Position numbers and translations under genes: made by a program. Positions 5,376 to 5,735 of a DNA stretch of 5,735 nt are shown here, piece after piece. Within the stretch, counting starts at the first letter, position 1. Each line of letters opens with the position of its first letter. Under the pieces are notes generated by a model. It was given only the letters and a program-made list of their open reading frames with translations. It ran no database searches and was not told the origin of the DNA. The stretch is from Acidobacteriota bacterium (GTDB lineage Bacteria; Acidobacteriota; Thermoanaerobaculia; Multivoradales; JAHEKO01), in NCBI GenBank assembly GCA_029861655.1, contig JAOTZA010000210.1, positions 1 through 5,735 of the forward strand. Direction: 5' to 3'.

Positions 5376-5735
5376 CCGCCGGCCTCTCGCGGCGAGATTT
5401 CATCAAGGCCTCGGTGGCGGCCGCCGCCGCACAGACGGTCGGGCTGCCCCTGCCCGCGGGCGCTTCGGCGATGGACACCCTCGGCACCCGATGGGACACG
5501 GGCGTCTGCCGGTTTTGCGGTGTCGGTTGCGGGCTGCGCATCGGAACAAAAGACGGTCGCGTGGTCGCGGTCCAGGGCGACCCGGACAACCCGGTCAACC
5601 GCGGCCTCTTGTGCGTCAAGGGCTACGCCAACGCTCAAATTCTCTACGGTGAGGACCGGTTGACGCGCCCGCTCCTGCGGATGAAGAACGGCAAGTTCGA
5701 CAAGACCGGTGAGTTCGCCCCGATCTCGTGGGAAC
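5372..5735 (+). CDS. napA: NapA, periplasmic nitrate reductase catalytic subunit (N-terminal part)
   Basis: NapA reduces nitrate to nitrite in the periplasm with a bis-MGD molybdenum cofactor and one [4Fe-4S] cluster. Only the first 121 of about 750-850 residues are inside the window. SRRDFIK (6-12) followed by an alanine-rich core is a Tat signal peptide. The cluster ligands are C46, C49, C53 and C81 (CRFCGVGC, then LLCVKGY), with K83 in the place of the conserved lysine between cluster and cofactor. GDPDNPVNRGLLCVKGY (69-85) and LLRMKNGKFDKTGEFAPISW (101-120) are closely NapA-like. Formate dehydrogenase alpha and assimilatory NasA share the cysteine pattern, but the Tat signal, these motifs and the napD upstream favour NapA. 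The cofactor-ligand cysteine lies beyond the edge. The start is GTG 5372, overlapping the napD stop; there is no clear Shine-Dalgarno, so it probably depends on coupling. Confidence 0.94.
   Translation, partial: MTAGLSRRDFIKASVAAAAAQTVGLPLPAGASAMDTLGTRWDTGVCRFCGVGCGLRIGTKDGRVVAVQGDPDNPVNRGLLCVKGYANAQILYGEDRLTRPLLRMKNGKFDKTGEFAPISWE

Overview
The window looks like a piece of chromosome from a GC-rich, Gram-negative (diderm) bacterium. It carries an lpxD gene for lipid A synthesis, an outer-membrane beta-barrel protein, a periplasmic multiheme cytochrome and a Tat-exported molybdoenzyme. No phylum can be fixed from the sequence. The mix of tandem PilZ domains, DUF2784 and a Cys-rich zinc-ribbon protein would suit Acidobacteriota, Myxococcota or a deltaproteobacterial-type lineage, but that is an inference. 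Coding density is high: eight genes fill the window, the longest gap is 84 bases, and no RNA gene, mobile element, CRISPR array or convincing rho-independent terminator was seen.

Layout: two divergent blocks separate near position 1487-1540. The minus-strand block reads leftwards. It holds an eight-cysteine zinc-ribbon protein of unknown function (1073-1486), a small DUF2784 membrane protein (677-1039), and the N-terminal 214 residues of LpxD (1-642, running off the left edge). Gaps of about 33 bases suggest one transcript. The plus-strand block begins with a tandem PilZ-domain protein (about 1541-2296). After 84 bases comes a tightly packed cluster: an alginate-export-type porin (2381-3622), an octaheme cytochrome c of the hydroxylamine oxidoreductase family (3635-5092), a NapD chaperone (5097-5375) and the start of NapA, the periplasmic nitrate reductase (5372-5735, running off the right edge).

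The most interesting part is this porin - octaheme HAO-like - napD - napA cluster. NapA reduces nitrate to nitrite in the periplasm and NapD matures it. The HAO-family cytochrome sits immediately upstream with translationally coupled spacing, so its most likely role is reductive: nitrite (and perhaps hydroxylamine) to ammonium or another reduced product. This would parallel the Nap plus epsilon-HAO route proposed for ammonifying Campylobacterota. The cytochrome has eight canonical CXXCH motifs. At the place where ammonia-oxidiser HAO carries its heme-crosslinking tyrosine it appears to have a tryptophan, with a tyrosine three residues away, which also points to a reductase. No NrfH/NapC-type quinol dehydrogenase, NrfA, NapB, NapG or NapH is visible in the window, and the upstream partner is an outer-membrane porin instead.

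Most starts are not ATG (GTG or TTG in six of the eight genes; CTG is possible for the PilZ protein), so start positions should be read with the comments in each entry.
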